Shown here: positions 9,166 to 18,564 of the stretch, piece after piece | Numbering within the stretch: the first letter of the stretch is position 1 | Layout: every line of letters starts with the position of its first letter | Assembly: GCA_900466605.1 (NCBI GenBank) | Contig: UBMU01000021.1 | Location: 62,001 to 126,000 of the forward strand | DNA from: Hyphomicrobiales bacterium | GTDB lineage: Bacteria; Pseudomonadota; Alphaproteobacteria; Rhizobiales; Rhizobiaceae | Direction: 5' to 3' | Length of the DNA stretch: 64,000 nucleotides | Position numbers and translations under genes: made by a program | Notes under the pieces: model-generated | Database searches by the model: none | What the model saw: only the letters and a program-made list of their open reading frames with translations | What the model was told of the DNA's origin: nothing

Positions 9166-10050
9166 TCAGTACCAGAATGGGGCTGCGCCGCTCGCGAGGA
9201 AATCCTCAACGACGGACCTGAACTTTGCGGGCTCCTCGGAGAACGGGAAATGACCCGAATTCTTGAACTCAACCAGCTTGCCATTTGTAACTGTCCGAGC
9301 AATCGCGCGGCTGGCTCGCGGCGGGCAAATCCAGTCAAAGGCCCCGACAAGAACAAGCACTGGAATCGCAATTCGATCGAGTTCGGATAGCAAGTCGTAT
9401 TTGGGTGCTATCTGCGTCATGAAGTGACGCATCATGTCAACGTTCTGAGACGTCGAGCGCATCAAACGTGCGGTCAGGTCCGAATGTTCGGGTCCGGCAT
9501 AAAAGGGACCCACCACTTCGAAGAACGTTGAGATACTCTCGACGGTTACATCGCCTGAAAACACTCTGGCCGCCGCTTCCAATGCCTTCGGCGATGCACG
9601 ATCGGCCAAGGATGGTGCCGGCTCATTTGGTTCCTCTTGGATCGGCGCAACAGTTGGAGACGATCCCGAAAGAATAAGACCCGCCAGCAATTGGGGGTGG
9701 CGCAATGCGATGTGCATCGCCACAAACCCACCCGCAGAATGCCCGAATAGATAGGGCTTGCGCATTCCGAGTGTTTTGGTCAGTTCCGCAACATCGTCGG
9801 CCATCTGTTCCAATGTCGCGGTTTCAAGCGAGGGTCGACCCGACCGACCTTGGCCGCGCAAGTCTACATAAATAATCTGCGCGAGATCGCTCAAGCGACC
9901 AAGGCCCTCTCTGAGATAGCTGTGATCGAAGCCCAGGCCACCGTGCAGCGCTATGATGGTGGGGAGTTCATAAAGCTTGCCATCGGCTTCTTTTAACGCG
10001 CTGCCCTGTGTGTCGAAGAAAATTTGAGTACCATTGACTGTAGCGTACAC
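9166..10050 (-). CDS. Alpha/beta hydrolase, proline-iminopeptidase-like
   Basis: A 294-residue cytoplasmic hydrolase. HGG at 36-38 forms the oxyanion hole, DLRGQGRSG is the usual beta-4 turn, GHSAGG at 103-108 gives Ser105, VGAFDW gives Asp239, and NSGHFPF gives His267. The triad is complete and the cap domain lies at about 130-215. Relatives include proline iminopeptidases, lactonases and C-C hydrolases, so the substrate is open. It lies 39 bases downstream of the ketopantoate-reductase-like gene on the same strand, so the two probably form an operon. It converges on the truncated gene ending at 9136. Confidence 0.85.
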   Translation of the reverse strand: MYATVNGTQIFFDTQGSALKEADGKLYELPTIIALHGGLGFDHSYLREGLGRLSDLAQIIYVDLRGQGRSGRPSLETATLEQMADDVAELTKTLGMRKPYLFGHSAGGFVAMHIALRHPQLLAGLILSGSSPTVAPIQEEPNEPAPSLADRASPKALEAAARVFSGDVTVESISTFFEVVGPFYAGPEHSDLTARLMRSTSQNVDMMRHFMTQIAPKYDLLSELDRIAIPVLVLVGAFDWICPPRASRAIARTVTNGKLVEFKNSGHFPFSEEPAKFRSVVEDFLASGAAPFWY

Positions 10051-10089
10051 AATCGAAATCCTTATGGTTCATTTAAGTTTATGCGTCCC

Positions 10090-11106
10090 TCAGGCGGCAA
10101 ATAAGTTGCGATCCCGGTCACTCTTGAAGTGCGCTAGATTGTTGATCGCTTGCGTTACAGGCATCGAAATGCCCTTCATGAATGCCAGCTCGATTACCGC
10201 GTCACAAATGGACGCCAACTCCAGCTGCTGTCGCCTTTCGAGGTCTTGAAGCATGGACGTCTTCACGTCACCTAACATACGACCGCTTTCCAAGATGCTG
10301 TCAGCGTCTACCTCCAAGTTGGCTCCGTTGGCGGCGATAACCGGCAGGACCTCATGAATCATTTGCTTGCTTACATCCGCGAGGAGCGCGTTCCCAAAAT
10401 TCTGACGTAGCGTTGCTCCCGTTATCGCGGTTACCGGGTTTGAAATGAGATTTCGGACCACTTTCGTCCAAATAGCGTCTCGTATGCGAGGAGCCTTTTT
10501 GGCGGCAATACCAGATCGATCAAGAATGGACACCAAAGTGTCGAGCCGTGCAGAGCAACGATCATCCAGTTCGCCTACCGTCATTTGCACTCGATTATAG
10601 GTTCTTGCCGTTCCTTGCTGCGTTCGCTCCCCGGTAATCATTGTGGTAACGCCCACAATCTGACGTGACATCAATTCTCTCAGCATGCCATCAGGATCGA
10701 CAGCCCTGACTTTCCCGCCGTTCCAAGCGCCATTGCTTCCGTCGAAATACCACCAGGGTATTCCATTGATCACCGGTACGACTATTGTCTCGGGGGAGAT
10801 GAGATGCCTGACAGCGGCCGCCATCCCAAGCATGTCATGCGATTTGGGACAAAGGAAAAGCATATCTGCTTTTGAGAACTCTGACGCCGGCCCAACGTTG
10901 ATCGACATCCTGTGGCTTCCTTCGCGGTCGACCAATTCGATGCCAAGCTGCTTGATAAACGAGACACTGTCACCTCTTGCGATGAGGCTAACGTTGAACC
11001 CGCCCAGCCGCAGGCGGGCTGCGATCGTCAACCCGATTGCACCTGCTCCAGCCACACAGATGTTTGCCAGGTCCGACTCGCCACCCAAAAAACCGCTCAT
11101 TTTCAT
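10090..11106 (-). CDS. Ketopantoate reductase family protein (PanE/ApbA-like)
   Basis: A 338-residue NADPH-dependent 2-hydroxyacid-type dehydrogenase. The Rossmann motif GAGAIG lies at about 20-25, after ICVA. The ApbA C-terminal domain shows TKVVRNLISNPVTAITG, with the Lys and Asn of the family, and SMLQDLERRQQLE near residue 294. A tryptophan-rich insert (INGIPWWYFDGSNG) is common in members that are not the housekeeping PanE. Together with the adjacent hydrolase it more likely serves a catabolic route than pantothenate synthesis. The start could be MKMSG or MSG, since ribosome-site evidence is weak. Confidence 0.82.
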   Translation of the reverse strand: MKMSGFLGGESDLANICVAGAGAIGLTIAARLRLGGFNVSLIARGDSVSFIKQLGIELVDREGSHRMSINVGPASEFSKADMLFLCPKSHDMLGMAAAVRHLISPETIVVPVINGIPWWYFDGSNGAWNGGKVRAVDPDGMLRELMSRQIVGVTTMITGERTQQGTARTYNRVQMTVGELDDRCSARLDTLVSILDRSGIAAKKAPRIRDAIWTKVVRNLISNPVTAITGATLRQNFGNALLADVSKQMIHEVLPVIAANGANLEVDADSILESGRMLGDVKTSMLQDLERRQQLELASICDAVIELAFMKGISMPVTQAINNLAHFKSDRDRNLFAA

Positions 11107-11302
11107 TCCAATGCAATTCCGGCGGAGGACGATATCGCTCTCGAGCGCTACAGACTGGTTACAACGGCCGTCGCGACAGCTACAGTTAAAACGAAGCCGC
11201 TGGCGGAACGCTGATAACGATAGCGTTCTCTCCCGTCGGGACGTGAGCGCGACAAAGGCACCGCGTCCTTTTTCTCTACATTTAAGCGGCTGGACAATTT
11301 AG

Positions 11303-11400
11303 GAGCAGTACATCGTCGATGCCCAGGGCATCGTGCGTTATCACCACCTCGGTGCAAGTGATTTTGAGAAAGCAAAATCGGGTGTTATCTGGGGTAGTTC
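11303..11400 (+). pseudogene. Redoxin-domain remnant (DipZ/TlpA-like)
   Basis: About 25 codons read QYIVDAQGIVRYHHLG then DFEKAK. This matches the C-terminal strand-turn of thiol-disulfide redoxins (PAxYFIDAxGxIRYHHFGEGxYE). A TAG stop lies just before, and unrelated codons follow after about 11390. There is no CxxC part. Upstream, 11107-11302 holds the leader of the ketopantoate-reductase-like gene. The remaining 11401-11782 shows no supported gene. Confidence 0.5.
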
Positions 11401-11782
11401 CACATCAGTCGGCATCCACGCTTTAGAGGGCTGTTTCAGCAGTGCAAATCGGGTACTCGGATCTCGGTGTGGAACCGAGTTCCGAGGAAACACGTCCGCA
11501 TTGAGCTGGAGACCGAGCTACTGCGTCCGGCTTGATAGTTGTCATCCTGAACGTCGACGTCGCCTCTGCCGCCGTAGGGACAATGGACCCGAGAGAAGGA
11601 CCCGCCGGACAGCTGGACCTCATCAACATCCACGAGGTAGTCGGCGAGGAGTGGGCTCACCACTCTCACTTCGGTTCGGAAGGCAAGGTGCCGTCTTCCG
11701 GTGTCTTGGGAATTGGTCTGTGAATTCTCCGGAATTCATTCAATGAAAACAGGGATTGAAATAGCCTCTGGGGAATCATTTT

Positions 11783-11902
11783 CTTGGACGCGACACCAAT
11801 GATCACAATGGCTTCACTTTGGAGATTTTGGCATGTCTCGCGGCTATACGCAGATCACCCTCGCCGATCGCCGACGCCTGCATCACTTGGTGGCGGCGAA
11901 AT
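11783..11902 (+). mobile_element. IS30 5' remnant
   Basis: The leader caatggcttcactttggag and the start MSRGYTQITLADRRRLHHLV correspond to the intact IS30 element at 4600-4710 with few changes. The homology stops abruptly after the codons for VAAK at about 11902, just past which the ABC operon ends (11917). The element was presumably cut by the event that placed the operon here. Confidence 0.8.
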
Positions 11903-11916
11903 ATCCAGCCGTTTCC

Positions 11917-12663
11917 TCAAGCAGGGCCGGAGATCTCCTGAAGCTCAAAACGATCCGTGTCAAAGGCCCTCACAATATCATCCCTTCCCGCCACTCCTGT
12001 AACTCGTCCGGCCCGCATGGCAGCGACGCGGTCGCACATATGTGCCACCACGCCGGGATCGTGGCTGACGAGGACGAAGGTCATCCCGTGGGATGCCTTG
12101 AGGTCATTCAGGAGATTGAGGATCTCTGCCTGTACGGACACATCGAGGGCTGAGGTCGGTTCATCGAGCAGCAAGAGCTTCGGCTTCAGCAACAGCGCCC
12201 GAGCAATCGCTACGCGCTGACGCTGCCCGCCGGAAAGCTGGTGCGGATAGCGGTCGGCAGCGGTAGAGGGAAGACCCACCTGATCGAGCGCGTCTCTTAC
12301 ATGCTGCTCGACGTTCACAACCTTCCGCACGGACAGCGGCTCGCCGAGGATACGGGAGATCCGATGGCGCGGATGCAGCGATGAGTAAGGGTCCTGGAAC
12401 ACCATCTGGATGCTCGATCGCAGCTCACCGGTGATCTTGACTTCCGGACGAAGCGGCTCGCCGAAGATGGCGATTGAGCCCTGCCAGTTCGTATTCAGGC
12501 CGGCAATGGCGCGTAAGACCGTGGTCTTGCCGCAGCCGGACGGACCGATGAGACCAAGCGTCTCCTTTGGCGCGACATCAAAGCTGACACCGCGCACGGC
12601 CGCAAAGCCCTTGCTGCCGCCTTGGAAAGTGATCGAAAGATCGGAAACGACAAGTGCCTTCAT
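11917..12663 (-). CDS. Peptide/nickel-type ABC ATPase (DppF-like)
   Basis: A 248-residue nucleotide-binding subunit that powers uptake through the two permeases upstream. Walker A is GPSGCGKTT near 39-47. The Q-loop region reads MVFQDPYSSLHPRH, the signature is LSGGQRQR, Walker B is LLLLDEPTSALD, and the H-loop is VSHDPGVVAH. The H-loop has Pro where relatives normally have Leu, although the His and Asp are kept. The C-terminus is short, without the usual TM-containing oligopeptide extension. The gene overlaps its partner by the ATGA at 12660-12663 and ends 15 bases from the IS30 remnant. It is the last gene of the operon. Confidence 0.9.
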   Translation of the reverse strand: MKALVVSDLSITFQGGSKGFAAVRGVSFDVAPKETLGLIGPSGCGKTTVLRAIAGLNTNWQGSIAIFGEPLRPEVKITGELRSSIQMVFQDPYSSLHPRHRISRILGEPLSVRKVVNVEQHVRDALDQVGLPSTAADRYPHQLSGGQRQRVAIARALLLKPKLLLLDEPTSALDVSVQAEILNLLNDLKASHGMTFVLVSHDPGVVAHMCDRVAAMRAGRVTGVAGRDDIVRAFDTDRFELQEISGPA

Positions 12664-13484
12664 GGCTCGCCTCCGTAGACGGGCAAGCGCGTGCCATAGG
12701 TTGCAGCGGAAGGTCGGGCTGCCCAGAGCGCTCGAGTATAGCTTGATCTTGCGTTCGTCAGATCGGCCGCTGCCATCTGCTCCTCGATCCTTCCCTGACG
12801 CATCACAATCACCCGATCGGCATATCGCGAGACCTGCTGAAGGTCGTGGCTAATGAGAAGCAAACCCATGCCGAGCTCCTGTGTCAGGGACTGCAGGAGG
12901 GTCAGGATCTGGTCCTGGAGCTCACGATCGAGTGCCGAAGTCGGCTCGTCGGCGACCAGCAATTTCGGCCGGTTGATGAGCATGGCGGCGATCATCACAC
13001 GCTGTCCCATGCCACCAGAAAGTGCTGCCGGATAACTGGAATAGGCACGTGCTGGATCAGGCAGACCGACCTTGTCGAGCATATCGAGAGCCTGTTCGCG
13101 CCGCTCGGCGCCAGAAAGCCTAGTATGCAGAACCAGCGCCTCCTCTACCTGGCGGCCAACCTTATGTGCCGGGTTCAGTGAATATTTCGGATCCTGCAGG
13201 ATCAGGCCGAGACCACTTCCTCGCAGCCTGTTCCACGCGGTGGCGGACAGCGCCGTCAAGTCTTGACCGTCGAATGCGAGGCGCTTTGCCTGTATCTCTG
13301 CCCTGCGCGGCAGAAGACCCATGATCGCCTTTCCGGTCATCGACTTGCCGGAACCGGACTCCCCTACAAGTGCGACAACCTCGCGGCCGACATCGAAGGA
13401 AACGCCATCGACTACCCGTACCGGCCCTCCCTCGGACGGAAAATCGATTGATAAACGGTCGATGGAGAGCAACGGTTCAGTCAT
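12660..13484 (-). CDS. Peptide/nickel-type ABC ATPase (DppD-like)
   Basis: The first of two ATPases of the transporter, about 274 residues. Walker A is GESGSGKS, the Q-loop region is LILQDPKYSLNPAHKVG, the signature LSGGMGQR and Walker B LLVADEPTSALD. ISHDLQQVSRYADRV is the switch region. The ATG at 13484 is chosen over the more upstream in-frame start, because it gives MTEPLLSIDRLSIDF and overlaps the stop of the permease gene by a few bases, the usual coupling in these operons. The signature GGMGQR differs slightly from GGMRQR but keeps the contact residues. Confidence 0.9.
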   Translation of the reverse strand: MTEPLLSIDRLSIDFPSEGGPVRVVDGVSFDVGREVVALVGESGSGKSMTGKAIMGLLPRRAEIQAKRLAFDGQDLTALSATAWNRLRGSGLGLILQDPKYSLNPAHKVGRQVEEALVLHTRLSGAERREQALDMLDKVGLPDPARAYSSYPAALSGGMGQRVMIAAMLINRPKLLVADEPTSALDRELQDQILTLLQSLTQELGMGLLLISHDLQQVSRYADRVIVMRQGRIEEQMAAADLTNARSSYTRALWAARPSAATYGTRLPVYGGEP

Positions 13485-14334
13485 GGCGCGGATCCAGAAT
13501 ATCGCGCAGACCATCGGCCAGAAGGTTGAAGGCGAGCGAAGTGAAAAGGATAGCGAAGCCCGGAACGGCTGCCACCCACCATTGGTCGAAGATCACCTGG
13601 GTACCCTCCGAAACCATGGAACCCCATTCGGCCGTCGGCGGGCGGACTCCAAGGCCGAGAAAGCCTAGACCGGCGGCGGCTAGGATAATACCCGAGAGAT
13701 CAAGTGCCAGGCGGATGATGGCGGATGGCAACACCAGCGGCAGGACGTGGCCCCAGAGCAGTCTTGTGCCACGGATGCCGACCATCTCGGCGGCAGCCAG
13801 ATAATCGCTGCGCCGCAGGGCCACGGTCTCGACACGCGCCTGGCGTGCGTAGGCGGGCCAGCTCGTCAGTGCCAGTGCCAAAGCACCGTTGATCAACCCC
13901 GGCCCCATAATCGCAACGAACGCGAAGGCAAGCAACAGCCGCGGGAAAGACATGACGATATCCGTGACTCGCATCAGTATCCGCTCAGTGATTCCGCCGA
14001 AAAAGCCGGCGAGAATGCCCACAAGGATACCAAGGGGCCCCATCAGCAGCACGACGACCAGCACCAAAAGCAGGGTCGGCCGGGCACCGTATATGATGCG
14101 AGAAAGGATGTCCCTCCCAAATCCGTCGGTGCCGAACCAATGGGCGGTAGTCGGCGACGATAGGCGGTTTGCAGTTTCTTGCAGGTTCGGGTCGTATGGC
14201 GCAATCAACGGTGCCAGCAGGGCGAGAGCAAGAACGACGAGAACGACGACGCCACCCGCAGTCGCGGACGGAGAACGCAAAACCCGCCGAAGGAATGACT
14301 GTCCCCCTAGCCGTGTTTCAGCGACTGCGCTCAT
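13477..14334 (-). CDS. Peptide/nickel-type ABC permease (DppC-like)
   Basis: A 285-residue inner-membrane subunit. It has an N-terminal membrane span (GGVVVLVVLALALLAPLIAP), then the typical periplasmic stretch with HWFGTDGFGRDILSRIIYGA. The BPD_transp_1 domain carries the coupling motif around AAAEMVGIRGTRLLWGHVLP, where Gly-x9-Pro spacing contacts the ATPases. LGLGVRPPTAEWGSM near the C-terminus is diagnostic of DppC/OppC. Its start overlaps the DppB-like stop by 4 bases (ATGA at 14331-14334). Confidence 0.92.
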   Translation of the reverse strand: MSAVAETRLGGQSFLRRVLRSPSATAGGVVVLVVLALALLAPLIAPYDPNLQETANRLSSPTTAHWFGTDGFGRDILSRIIYGARPTLLLVLVVVLLMGPLGILVGILAGFFGGITERILMRVTDIVMSFPRLLLAFAFVAIMGPGLINGALALALTSWPAYARQARVETVALRRSDYLAAAEMVGIRGTRLLWGHVLPLVLPSAIIRLALDLSGIILAAAGLGFLGLGVRPPTAEWGSMVSEGTQVIFDQWWVAAVPGFAILFTSLAFNLLADGLRDILDPRHD

Positions 14335-15413
14335 CGCTTCCTCCCCGCATCCAGTCGCGCGACACCAAGGTCGGTCAGCGCATTAAGGAGAACGAAGGAA
14401 GCGCCAACAACCAACGTCGCACCAAGGATTGCCGGCATGTCACCGGCAAACATTGCAGTCGTCAGATAGCGGCCTATGCCGGGCCACGCAAAGACGGTCT
14501 CGGTCAAGACGGCGCCTTCCAGAAGGCTGGCGTAAGAGATGGCGACCACAGTAAGCACAGTGCCGGCGATATTCGGCAGGATGTGAATGAAGACGATGCG
14601 GCCGAGGCTCGCCCCTTTCGCGCGCGCCGTGCTCACATATTCCTGGCCGAGTTCAGTGAGGATCGCGGCGCGCGTCAGCCGCGAAATGGCGGCGAGCGCG
14701 TGGAAGGCAAGCACGATCGCCGGTAGCGCTAGATGGGCGAGCGCATCACGGAAAGCACCCGACTTTCCCGATATCCATGTATCGATCAGCGCAAAGCCGG
14801 TCACCGACTTGACTGTATATTGAAAAACGACATCACCCCTGCCCGGACCGGGCGCCCAATGCAGCCGCGCATAGAAAAGAAGAAGCATCAAAAGCCCAAG
14901 CCAGAAGATCGGCACGGAATAGCCAATCAGCGAAACGAAACGTGTCAGGCTATCCACCCATGTTCCCTGCCGCATGGCGGCAGCGATGCCGAGCGCGAGT
15001 CCCAACACCGCGCCTAAGACAATCGCCGCCGTCGCGAGCTCGATCGTTGCCGGGAACGTACGGGCGATATCACGCGCCACGGGCTGACCGGTCGAAATCG
15101 ATTGGCCGAAATTGCCGGCGAGCGCCGTCTCCAGATAGCGCAGGAACTGTAAGGGCATAGGCTGGTCGAGGCCGAGTTGCAGCCGCGCCGCCTCATAGGT
15201 CGACTGGCTGGCGTGATCCCCGACGAGCTGCAGTGCCGGATCGATCGGCGAAAGCCGCGTCATCGCGAAGGTCACCAGCGCGAGGCCGCAAAGCGTTAAC
15301 GCGAATGACCACAGCCATTTCAGAAGCGTCCAGAGGAAAGACAACTCCCGCCAACGTTTGCGTTGGCGGGAGTTGATCATATCAGCAGTTGTAGTCGTGG
15401 CCGTTTGCGGCAA
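14331..15413 (-). CDS. Peptide/nickel-type ABC permease (DppB-like)
   Basis: A 360-residue inner-membrane subunit with an N-terminal span (LWSFALTLCGLALVTFAM) and the family motif LGLDQPMPLQFLRYLETALAGNFG. Five further spans follow. The coupling loop is YVSTARAKGASLGRIVFIHILPN and the C-terminus has FAWPGIGRYLTTAM. The frame opens immediately after the binding-protein stop with TTG at 15413, preceded by AAGG. An ATG at 15380 is an alternative start that gives a more usual N-terminus. It partners the DppC-like subunit. Confidence 0.9.
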   Translation of the reverse strand: MPQTATTTTADMINSRQRKRWRELSFLWTLLKWLWSFALTLCGLALVTFAMTRLSPIDPALQLVGDHASQSTYEAARLQLGLDQPMPLQFLRYLETALAGNFGQSISTGQPVARDIARTFPATIELATAAIVLGAVLGLALGIAAAMRQGTWVDSLTRFVSLIGYSVPIFWLGLLMLLLFYARLHWAPGPGRGDVVFQYTVKSVTGFALIDTWISGKSGAFRDALAHLALPAIVLAFHALAAISRLTRAAILTELGQEYVSTARAKGASLGRIVFIHILPNIAGTVLTVVAISYASLLEGAVLTETVFAWPGIGRYLTTAMFAGDMPAILGATLVVGASFVLLNALTDLGVARLDAGRKR

Positions 15414-16994
15414 TTATTTTTCTACCTTGTCGTAATAAACTTGGTCTGCGTTGAGACCCTGGGCATAACCCTTCACTTTGTCGCTTAGCACGACCTGGTC
15501 ATTGCCTTGAAGCATAAAAACGAAAGGCGAGCTTGCCTGGATTTTCTTCTGCAGATCCTGATAGAGCGCCACGCGCTTCGCGGCGTCTTGCTCCTTCACG
15601 GCAGCGAGGGTCTCGTCGGTCAGCTCCGGAATCACCCATCCGGCATATTTCGCAGCCGTGTTGGAGGAGTTATCGCGGTTGACTGCAAAGGCGCTGGCGT
15701 TTGAGTGCGGATCAAAATAATCCGGAATCCAATAGCGTAGCGTCATCTCGAATTTACCCGAGCGGCCACGAGCATAAATATCGCTCGCAACACCCGGCTG
15801 GATATCGAGGGTCACGCCGGCTTGCGCGAAGGTCGACTGCAGCGACTGGGCGATCGAAAGGAAGGGCTGGTCATTGAAAACGATGAACTCGACCTTGAAG
15901 GGCGTCTCGATCCCCGCGTCCGCCAGGATCTTCCTTGCCTTCTCCACGTCGAGCTTGAAGGGGGCATCCGTCAGCGCGCCGGGGAAACCGACCGGCAGGA
16001 ATGCCTGGTGAACGGTGCTCTGACCACGCAGCAGGTTCTTGGCAATACCGTCATAATCAACGAGATAACGAGCTGCTTCCCAGAAAGCCGGATTGCCGAG
16101 CGTCGGGTTGGCTTTAGTGTTCAAGAGAATATAGTCGGTTCGGGCGGAGGGGACCGAGAGAACCTTTATACCGCCTTTGTCCTTCAGCGCCTCGATCTGG
16201 TCAGCCGAGAGACCGCGGGCGATATCCACGTCGCCCTGTTCGACGAGCAGCCGGCGGGCGCCAACGTCAGGCACGTTGCGGATGATGACATTTTCGAGCT
16301 TCGGCTTGTCGGATGAATTGGCGTTTGCCTGCAGCACCAGTGCCTCATGCGGGGTGTAGTTGGCGATCGTATAAGCGCCGCTGCCCGCCGAATTTGTCTT
16401 TAGCCAGCCATTGCCGAAATCACCGTCCTTTGCCTCGGTAGAGACCGTCTGTTCGTCGACGATGGAGGCGATCGGTGCGGTCAGGAGCGAGAGCGCGAAG
16501 CCTGCGCCAACATCGGCCGTCCAGGTGAGCTTCACGTGCGTCTCGTCGACCTTTGTGATCGCAGCATCGACGTTTTCTGGCTTCCAACCGAGTTCATTCA
16601 GGATAAAGGCCGGCGACTTGTTGAGCTTAACGGCGCGTGCCAGCGAGAAGACAACATCTTCCGGACGTACCGGGTTGCCAGAGGCGAACTTCGCATCAAC
16701 AAGCGCAAAAGTCAGGCTCTTGGCATCACTGCCAGCTTCCCAGGACGCGGCGAGCGCCGGCTCGATCTTGGTGCCGTCGTCGCGGTTCGATTGGACGAGA
16801 CGCTCATAGAGATTGTTGAAGGATTGGACGGTCGTCAGTTCGAAACCTTCGGCCGGATCGAAGCTGACGGCATCATCGATCGACTGGGCGACGACGAGCG
16901 TATCGTTCGGGGTCTCGGCGTAAGCGGCAAGCGGGGTGAAAGCAAAGCTGAAAACAGCACCGAGCAAAGCGGCCCGGCAGGATTGCAGCAACAT
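15414..16994 (-). CDS. Peptide/nickel-type ABC substrate-binding protein
   Basis: A 526-residue periplasmic family-5 binding protein and the first gene of the five-gene operon. The signal peptide is residues 1-26 (MLLQSCRAALLGAVFSFAFT, cleavage after AYA). The SBP_bac_5 fold is visible from LVVAQSIDDAVSFDPAEGFE, through PEDVVFSLARA, AYTIANYTPHEALVLQAN and YWIPDYFDPHSNASAFA to DKVKGYAQGLNADQVYYDKV. The start follows AGGAG at a good distance. The ligand cannot be read. The operon order is SBP, B, C, D, F, unlike the second peptide-type system at 58-63 kb. Confidence 0.92.
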   Translation of the reverse strand: MLLQSCRAALLGAVFSFAFTPLAAYAETPNDTLVVAQSIDDAVSFDPAEGFELTTVQSFNNLYERLVQSNRDDGTKIEPALAASWEAGSDAKSLTFALVDAKFASGNPVRPEDVVFSLARAVKLNKSPAFILNELGWKPENVDAAITKVDETHVKLTWTADVGAGFALSLLTAPIASIVDEQTVSTEAKDGDFGNGWLKTNSAGSGAYTIANYTPHEALVLQANANSSDKPKLENVIIRNVPDVGARRLLVEQGDVDIARGLSADQIEALKDKGGIKVLSVPSARTDYILLNTKANPTLGNPAFWEAARYLVDYDGIAKNLLRGQSTVHQAFLPVGFPGALTDAPFKLDVEKARKILADAGIETPFKVEFIVFNDQPFLSIAQSLQSTFAQAGVTLDIQPGVASDIYARGRSGKFEMTLRYWIPDYFDPHSNASAFAVNRDNSSNTAAKYAGWVIPELTDETLAAVKEQDAAKRVALYQDLQKKIQASSPFVFMLQGNDQVVLSDKVKGYAQGLNADQVYYDKVEK

Positions 16995-17335
16995 ATTGGT
17001 CTCCTGAATATCAAAAATCGGCGCGTTATCTCCGGCTCCAAGCCGGCGCGCTTCAACTCCGTCACTTTACGGTGCTGGGACCGGTTTCAGCAGTTGCTAT
17101 TGTTGCGATTATCGGGAGCGAGGCGGAAAAAAATTCCGCGCTTCGCCGTTCTCGCGTTTAGCCGATATCGCGGCGCGAGCTCCCCCGGAGCAGTCGGCGT
17201 CTCCAAGGCCCCCGCCAGCCCCGAAATTACGCGTGTCGATACGACCCGGCAAGGCAAGGAAAATGGCAAGAAGCAGCGCACCCCTCGTGGACAGCGGCGG
17301 CCCATATCGCTTCGACACGTTACGATGGGGGTGTC
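16995..17335. other. Upstream region of the ABC operon
   Basis: This stretch carries the promoter side of the minus-strand ABC operon and the leader of the plus-strand cysE relic. An A/T hairpin, GCGGAA-aaaaa-TTCCGC, lies near 17126-17142. No CATAG-N8-CTATG site like those of the 48-63 kb island is seen. No protein-coding frame here is convincing. Confidence 0.4.
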
Positions 17336-18116
17336 GTGCCAGTCGAGTTCGGTGTTGAGTGCGCCGAGGCATCAGCGGCGGATGCCGCGCTGACCCGAAG
17401 CATGAAATCGGCTATCCTCTACCACGCGACCTTTGCACAGGCGCTCGCTCAGCGAATTTCGTTTAAGCTCGCCAACCATGACCTTGATCAGGAAGAGCTG
17501 CTATCGGTGATAGCCAATGCGTTTGTCGACGATCATGATATTGTTGGTTTTGCAATTGCCGACCTCGAAGCAATCAAGGTAGCGCGACCCCTCCAATACC
17601 GACATTCTCACCACGTTTCTATTCTTTAAGGGATTCCTCGCGCTGCAGGGCCAACGCGTCGCCAATTGGCTCTGGAACCAAGGCCGGCTCCCGTTGGCGC
17701 GCCACGTTCAGAGCCGCATATCCGAGGTTTTCGGCGTTGACATCCATCCGGCAGCCAAAATCGGAAAGGGTATTATGCTCGATCATGGGAGTGGCCTGGT
17801 TATCGGTGAAACGGCCGTGGTCGACGATGACGTATCGATATTGCAGAATGTGACCCTTGGGGGAACCGGTAAGGAAAGTGGGGATCGCCACCCGAAAGTC
17901 CGGCGGGGTGCGCTAATCGGAGCCGGAGCAAAAATCCTCGGAAATATCGAGATAGGGATAGGTGCCAAGGTTGGTGCCGGTAGCGTCGTGGTCAACCCTG
18001 TCGCGCCTTACACCTCGGTCGCAGGCATTCCCGCTAAGCCGGTCGGTAGACCGCACTCCAATCTTCCGGGCATCAAGATGGATCAGACTTTATCGGAGCC
18101 AGACTACACCATATGA
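17336..18116 (+). pseudogene. cysE: Serine O-acetyltransferase, frameshifted
   Basis: CysE transfers acetyl from acetyl-CoA to L-serine, the first step of cysteine synthesis. The N-terminal helical part is in one frame (AILYHATFAQALAQRISFKL, ADLEAIKV) to about 17582. The rest is in the next frame: NTDILTTFLFFKGFLALQG, then VANWLWNQGRLPLARHVQSR. The left-handed beta-helix region follows (VDIHPAAKIGKGIMLDHGSG, VTLGGTGKESGDRHPK, IGAGAKILGNIEIG), ending at 18116. One extra base near 17580-17584 explains the break. The beginning of the helical domain is also shorter than usual and its start (GTG 17336) is uncertain. The hexapeptide domain looks undamaged, so decay is recent or the indel is a sequencing error. 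Confidence 0.8.
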
Positions 18117-18564
18117 GGCCGATTACGGCCCGCAAGTCGCGGCGGTTCATGAAGTCGACCAGGAAAAAAGACCGCAGGGCACGATCGTTTCGATCTGACC
18201 TAGTCACCACTGAGAAGTGGCCACCGGCGGCATGAAGATCAACTTTCGATTGAGGATTGGCATAGAGCCTCATCCCCAACCCGCGCTGATTGCTTCCGAC
18301 GCATGTCCCTCGGTTGCGAATTAATTGGCGCAAGTTCTGCCCGCTCGGCTGGCCGAGGTCCTGCGCGAACGCGAGCAACATTATGTTGGATCGTAGATCT
18401 GCGACGATCATCACCGTCAAGCGTTGCGGGCGGGATTTTATTCAAGCGATCCCCCCGCACAACACTGCTGAGGCTTTAGCACACACAGGCGACAATTGGC
18501 GGACCCGTCGCTTCCAAACGTCTTAAACCGCTGCTATGTTAGCGGTCGCGAATTCACGCTTGCG
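18117..18564. other. Gap between cysE relic and membrane protein gene
   Basis: About 450 bases with several overlapping open frames on both strands, none with a recognisable motif or ribosome site. It includes the uncertain upstream extension (from TTG 18496) of the following gene. Confidence 0.35.

Noticed and set aside
11392..11415. Possible second IS66 end (minus strand LMWNYPR before a stop)
   Set aside because: Only about eight residues agree with the 7.2 kb remnant. The preceding residues do not resemble TnpC, so chance is likely.
13889..14726. Plus-strand frames antisense to the first ABC permeases
   Set aside because: They are low-complexity Arg/Thr/Pro shadows of well-supported permease genes on the other strand.
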